Assembly (NCBI GenBank): GCA_949295395.1
Contig: CASFLB010000045.1
Location: forward strand, 1-16,767
Direction of reading: 5' to 3'
Source of the DNA: an uncultured Pseudomonadota bacterium
GTDB lineage: Bacteria > Pseudomonadota > Alphaproteobacteria > RF32 > CAG-239
Length of the DNA: 16,767 nucleotides
Position numbers and translations under genes: made by a program. The notes below the pieces were generated by a model. That model did not search any database. It was not told the origin of the DNA and worked only from the letters and a program-made list of their open reading frames with translations. Shown piece after piece: positions 14,202 to 16,767 of this stretch. The number at the start of each line of letters is the position of its first letter. Position 1 is the first letter of the stretch.

Positions 14202-15935
14202 ATGTTCGGTTTGATAAAAAAAGCTTTGGGCTTTTATGAAAAGAATTATGCCCCAAAATTATGGGAAGTTATTAAAAATCAAGGATATAGTTACAAGCGT
14301 TTTAAGCGAGATGTTTCAGCCGGTTTAACCGTGTCCGTTATCTCGATTCCTTTGTCTATGGCTTTGGCTATTGCCTCGGGGGTGTCACCGGCACAAGGGT
14401 TATACACGGCAATCGTTGCTGGATTTTTCATAGCCTTATTAGCGGGCGGACGTTATCAAATCGGAGGCCCGACAGGTGCATTTGCAATTGTCATTCTCGG
14501 TGTCTTGAATGGTTATGGTTACCAAGGACTGTTCATGACCATGCTTATCACCGGCGGAGCTTTGATTATTGCCGGACTATTGCGGCTTGGAACCTATATT
14601 AAATACATTCCTTATCCTGTCGTTTTAGGCTTTACGGCCGGTATCGGTTTATTGTTGATTTCAACCCAGTTCCAAGACTTGCTGGGCTTGCAGATTCAAA
14701 ATGTTCCGGCAGCTGTGTTTCCTCGTTGGAATACATATCTACACAATTTGGATAAATTAACCATCGCCTCAACCTTTATTGCATTGATGAGCTTTGGCAT
14801 TATCTTTTATATCCAAGCAAAACAACCCAAACTTCCGGCTTATTTGGTTTGCGTGGCCGGTTCGATTTTGGTGGTCATGATTTTCAAAATGTTTGGCATT
14901 GAGGTTGATACAATTGGTAGCCGCTTTGGTGGAATTCCACACTTTTTACCGGCGCCGACGATTCCGGATTTTAGTTTTGACCTGTTTTTTGCGGTTTTGC
15001 CAAGTGGTTTAACCATTGCCTTTTTAGCAGCCATTGAGTCGTTGCTTTGTGCCACGGTAGCTGATGGCATGAGCGGTGATAATCATAATCCAAATGCGGA
15101 ATTAATCGGGGAGGGTGTTGCCAATTTAATCACCATGTTTTTTGGCGGAATTCCGGCGACAAGCGCAATTGCTCGCACAGCCACAAACCTAAAGGCTCAA
15201 GCCTATTCGCCGATTTCCGGGATGATGAACGCCATATTTATCTTAGTGTTTATGCTGTTGTTAGCTCCGCTAGCAAAATACATTCCATTATCTTGTTTGG
15301 CAGCCGTTTTAACGCTGGTCGGATGGAATATGCTGGGCATCAGCAAAATGGCAAAAGTTATTGAAGGCCCGAAAGGCGACCGCTATACGCTCATTGTGAC
15401 ATTAGCTTTAACTTTGTTGGCAGATTTGAACACGGCAATTAGTGTCGGCTTTATTATGTCGAGCATTATATTTATGCACCGCATGAGTCGCGAAATGGAA
15501 ATTGAAACGGAAGAAGAAGTTTTGGTAGATCAAGGCGGCGGCCGCGACTTAACACAGGTTATGTCCAAAGGCGGTGTTATGTCCTTGCGTTTATCGGGAC
15601 CGTTATTTTTCGGAGCGGCATCGCAAGTTTCAACCTGCTTAAAAAATCTTCCCGAAGCACCAAAGGTTTTGATATTGCGTATGGGCTATGTTCCTTTAGT
15701 GGATGCGACTGGCGCACACATTATCGTTGACTTTGTTAAAAAAGCTCAAGCATCGGATACCAAAATCATTTTCTCTAATGTTAAAAAGCAACCGCGTCGT
15801 GTGTTAAAAGAAGCCTTTCAGCATGAAGGAATAAGCTCACACAACATTTCAACCGCCAGCACATTTGAAAACGCGGTTAAAATGGCGCGTCGTTACTTGA
15901 GAGAAAATATCAGCTCGCAAGATGATAATAAGTAA
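14202..15935 (+). CDS. SulP/SLC26-family anion transporter with STAS domain
   Basis: Inner-membrane anion permease. SulP members move sulfate, bicarbonate, chloride or dicarboxylates, and the substrate cannot be read from sequence. Evidence: the N-terminal FKRDVSAGLTVSVISIPLSMALA, cited here as the DVSAGLTVSVISIPLSMAL block, opens the transport domain. GGRYQIGGPTGAF is the SLC26 anion-site region, and about 10-12 hydrophobic segments extend to about residue 420. A C-terminal STAS domain (~455-565) carries the conserved VPLVDATGA with D501. The 577 residues are typical for bacterial SulP. Start at ATG 14202 has AGGAAAAG just upstream. An in-frame TTG at 14163 would add 13 residues but lacks a ribosome site and lies next to the predicted transcription start. 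No sulfate-assimilation genes or carbonic anhydrase are adjacent to suggest the substrate. Confidence 0.9.
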   Translation: MFGLIKKALGFYEKNYAPKLWEVIKNQGYSYKRFKRDVSAGLTVSVISIPLSMALAIASGVSPAQGLYTAIVAGFFIALLAGGRYQIGGPTGAFAIVILGVLNGYGYQGLFMTMLITGGALIIAGLLRLGTYIKYIPYPVVLGFTAGIGLLLISTQFQDLLGLQIQNVPAAVFPRWNTYLHNLDKLTIASTFIALMSFGIIFYIQAKQPKLPAYLVCVAGSILVVMIFKMFGIEVDTIGSRFGGIPHFLPAPTIPDFSFDLFFAVLPSGLTIAFLAAIESLLCATVADGMSGDNHNPNAELIGEGVANLITMFFGGIPATSAIARTATNLKAQAYSPISGMMNAIFILVFMLLLAPLAKYIPLSCLAAVLTLVGWNMLGISKMAKVIEGPKGDRYTLIVTLALTLLADLNTAISVGFIMSSIIFMHRMSREMEIETEEEVLVDQGGGRDLTQVMSKGGVMSLRLSGPLFFGAASQVSTCLKNLPEAPKVLILRMGYVPLVDATGAHIIVDFVKKAQASDTKIIFSNVKKQPRRVLKEAFQHEGISSHNISTASTFENAVKMARRYLRENISSQDDNK

Positions 15936-15944
15936 AAGAAAGAG

Positions 15945-15989
15945 GTTGATTTGCTTAAAGAAAAAATGATAAGCTTTCAACAAATCAAC
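15945..15989. repeat. 9-bp inverted repeat upstream of the 16009 gene
   Basis: GTTGATTTG (15945-15953) is exactly complementary to CAAATCAAC (15981-15989), with 27 nt between. It fills most of the gap between the SulP gene and the 16009 gene. It has no T run, so it is not a standard terminator; it could be an operator or mRNA hairpin. Confidence 0.4.
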
Positions 15990-16008
15990 AAAACATAAGG
16001 AAGAAAAA

Positions 16009-16551
16009 ATGTTATTGATATTAGCAATGATGATTTTAGCCGCAGGGCAGGCCTATGCTAATCCGGCTTGTGCGGTTTGCACGGTAGCCGTCGGTGCTTC
16101 GTTGGAATTAGCTCGAAGCTTAGGCGTTGACGATAGCGTCGTCGGTGTTTGGGCGGGCGCTTTGCTGGCCTTGTTGGGTTATTGGCTGATTTTGTGGTTT
16201 GATAAAAAGAATTGGCATTTTTATGGTCGTGACTTTTTATTAATGGTTATCAGCGTTGGCTCAATTGGTTTTATGTATATGGGTGAAATTGAGTACCGTC
16301 CGCAAATTATTGCCTATGTATTTAACCTTGACGCCTTGTTGTTCAGCACGATTTTAGGTGCTGTTGTGTTTATTTATTCGTCAAAGTTTTATCAATGGAT
16401 GAAAGCAAAGAATGGTGGACACGCTCATTTTCCGTTCGAAAAGGTTGTTGTTCCGGTTGCGGCCTTAGCCTTATTGAGTGTTTATTTTTACTATTATCCT
16501 TTGAGCGCGCCGACAATGCCGAGTGCCGAGGACCTACTCAAAAACTTTTAA
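16009..16551 (+). CDS. Unrecognised multi-pass membrane protein with a signal peptide and a CxxC motif
   Basis: 180 residues, function unknown. A cleavable signal peptide ends at AYA-N (after residue 17). The mature N-terminus is NPACAVC, with C21-x2-C24 near the membrane surface on the outer side. About four hydrophobic segments follow (near 43-63, 75-92, 103-122 and 144-163), and the tail SAEDLLKNF is soluble. I have a vague memory of similar 'C-x-V-C-TVAVGA' membrane proteins in other bacterial groups, but cannot name a family. The CxxC could bind metal or take part in thiol exchange; this is a guess. ATG 16009 has AAGGAAG 5-6 nt upstream. It lies 73 nt after the SulP gene in the same direction with no terminator between, so the two may be co-transcribed. 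Confidence 0.7.
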   Translation: MLLILAMMILAAGQAYANPACAVCTVAVGASLELARSLGVDDSVVGVWAGALLALLGYWLILWFDKKNWHFYGRDFLLMVISVGSIGFMYMGEIEYRPQIIAYVFNLDALLFSTILGAVVFIYSSKFYQWMKAKNGGHAHFPFEKVVVPVAALALLSVYFYYYPLSAPTMPSAEDLLKNF

Positions 16552-16565
16552 TATTTTGTGAGATT

Positions 16566-16602
16566 AATACCTCTCATTAGAAAGATGAGAGGTATTTTTT
16601 TT
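16566..16602 (+). terminator. Strong intrinsic terminator after the 16009 gene
   Basis: A 12-bp perfect stem (AATACCTCTCAT 16566-16577 with ATGAGAGGTATT 16585-16596) has loop TAGAAAG and eight T (16595-16602). Confidence 0.92.
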
Positions 16603-16618
16603 GCGCCCAAAATTCAGC
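16603..16618 (+). repeat. Post-terminator motif, copy 2
   Basis: GCGCCCAAAATTCAGC directly follows the T run of the terminator. It matches copy 1 at 14082-14099 except for one substitution and two extra bases in copy 1. Confidence 0.5.
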
Positions 16619-16636
16619 CTATCCTCAAAATGCCTG

Positions 16637-16665
16637 TTGAAAGTAAACGTTATTTATGATATAAT
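16637..16665 (+). promoter_or_regulatory. Near-consensus promoter for the gene starting at 16700
   Basis: TTGAAA (16637-16642), a 17-nt spacer, then a perfect TATAAT (16660-16665). Predicted start is near 16672, a leader of about 28 nt that contains the ribosome site. Confidence 0.75.
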
Positions 16666-16699
16666 CGAGTCGTGAAGGCAAACGATAAGGAGAAGAATT

Positions 16700-16767
16700 A
16701 TGTTATATTCACGACAAGAGGCGGTGCTGTCCGCTGTTTTGATGATGGCAGGATTATTACCCTTTAG
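16700..16767 (+). CDS. 5' end of an unrecognised gene, cut by the window edge
   Basis: ATG 16700 follows a strong AAGGAG (16687-16692) at 7-nt spacing and a near-consensus promoter. The frame is open to the window end: MLYSRQEAVLSAVLMMAGLL, then PF. The hydrophobic run after RQ suggests a signal peptide or a first membrane segment, but 22 residues are too few to name a family. Confidence 0.6.
   Translation, partial: MLYSRQEAVLSAVLMMAGLLPF

Noticed and set aside
1..16767. Mobile elements, prophage, CRISPR arrays, toxin-antitoxin or defence systems
   Set aside because: No transposase, integrase, terminal repeats, regularly spaced direct repeats or known defence domains were seen. Gene order looks like ordinary chromosome.

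Overview
The window is AT-rich bacterial chromosome, densely packed with housekeeping and anaerobe-type genes. There are no phage, transposon, CRISPR or rRNA signals. The comEC C-terminus has the form found in Alphaproteobacteria. The redox genes (rubrerythrin with a PerR regulator, a flavodiiron protein, and the [FeFe]-hydrogenase maturase HydE) point to an oxygen-sensitive fermenter or H2 metaboliser. My inference is an AT-rich anaerobic, probably gut- or host-associated, alphaproteobacterium. This rests on protein resemblance recalled from memory, not on a search.

Layout. 1-649: 3' end of comEC (+). 682-2271: prfC, release factor 3 (-). 2397-3458: two unrecognised small genes (-), one secreted and one membrane-anchored. 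3615-4856: a TPR lipoprotein with SHOCT-like repeats (-). 5013-5097: tRNA-Leu(UAG). 5153-6589: tig, trigger factor (+). 6719-7849: coaD fused to an HD phosphohydrolase domain (-). 7987-8919: perR-rbr operon (-). 9031-10208: flavodiiron protein gene, broken by one missing base (+). 10235-11266: hydE (-). 11465-14032: a long GH77 4-alpha-glucanotransferase (+). 14202-15935: SulP anion transporter (+). 16009-16551: unrecognised membrane protein (+). 16700-16767: 5' edge of another gene (+).

Almost every gene or pair ends in a clear intrinsic terminator, and most intergenic gaps hold a plausible sigma-70-type promoter. The window is therefore mostly a series of single-gene transcription units, the exception being perR-rbr. 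The best functional module is 7987-10208. PerR, rubrerythrin and the flavodiiron protein (peroxide and O2/NO reduction) share one intergenic region. It contains a perfect 21-bp Fur/PerR-type palindrome over the perR -10 and overlapping divergent -35 boxes.

Most worth a second look: the CoaD-HD fusion; the single-base frameshift in the otherwise intact flavodiiron gene; the PerR operator architecture; the triplicated SHOCT-like motif in the TPR lipoprotein; and a short sequence motif repeated immediately after two of the terminators. I did not find a convincing new multi-gene system.
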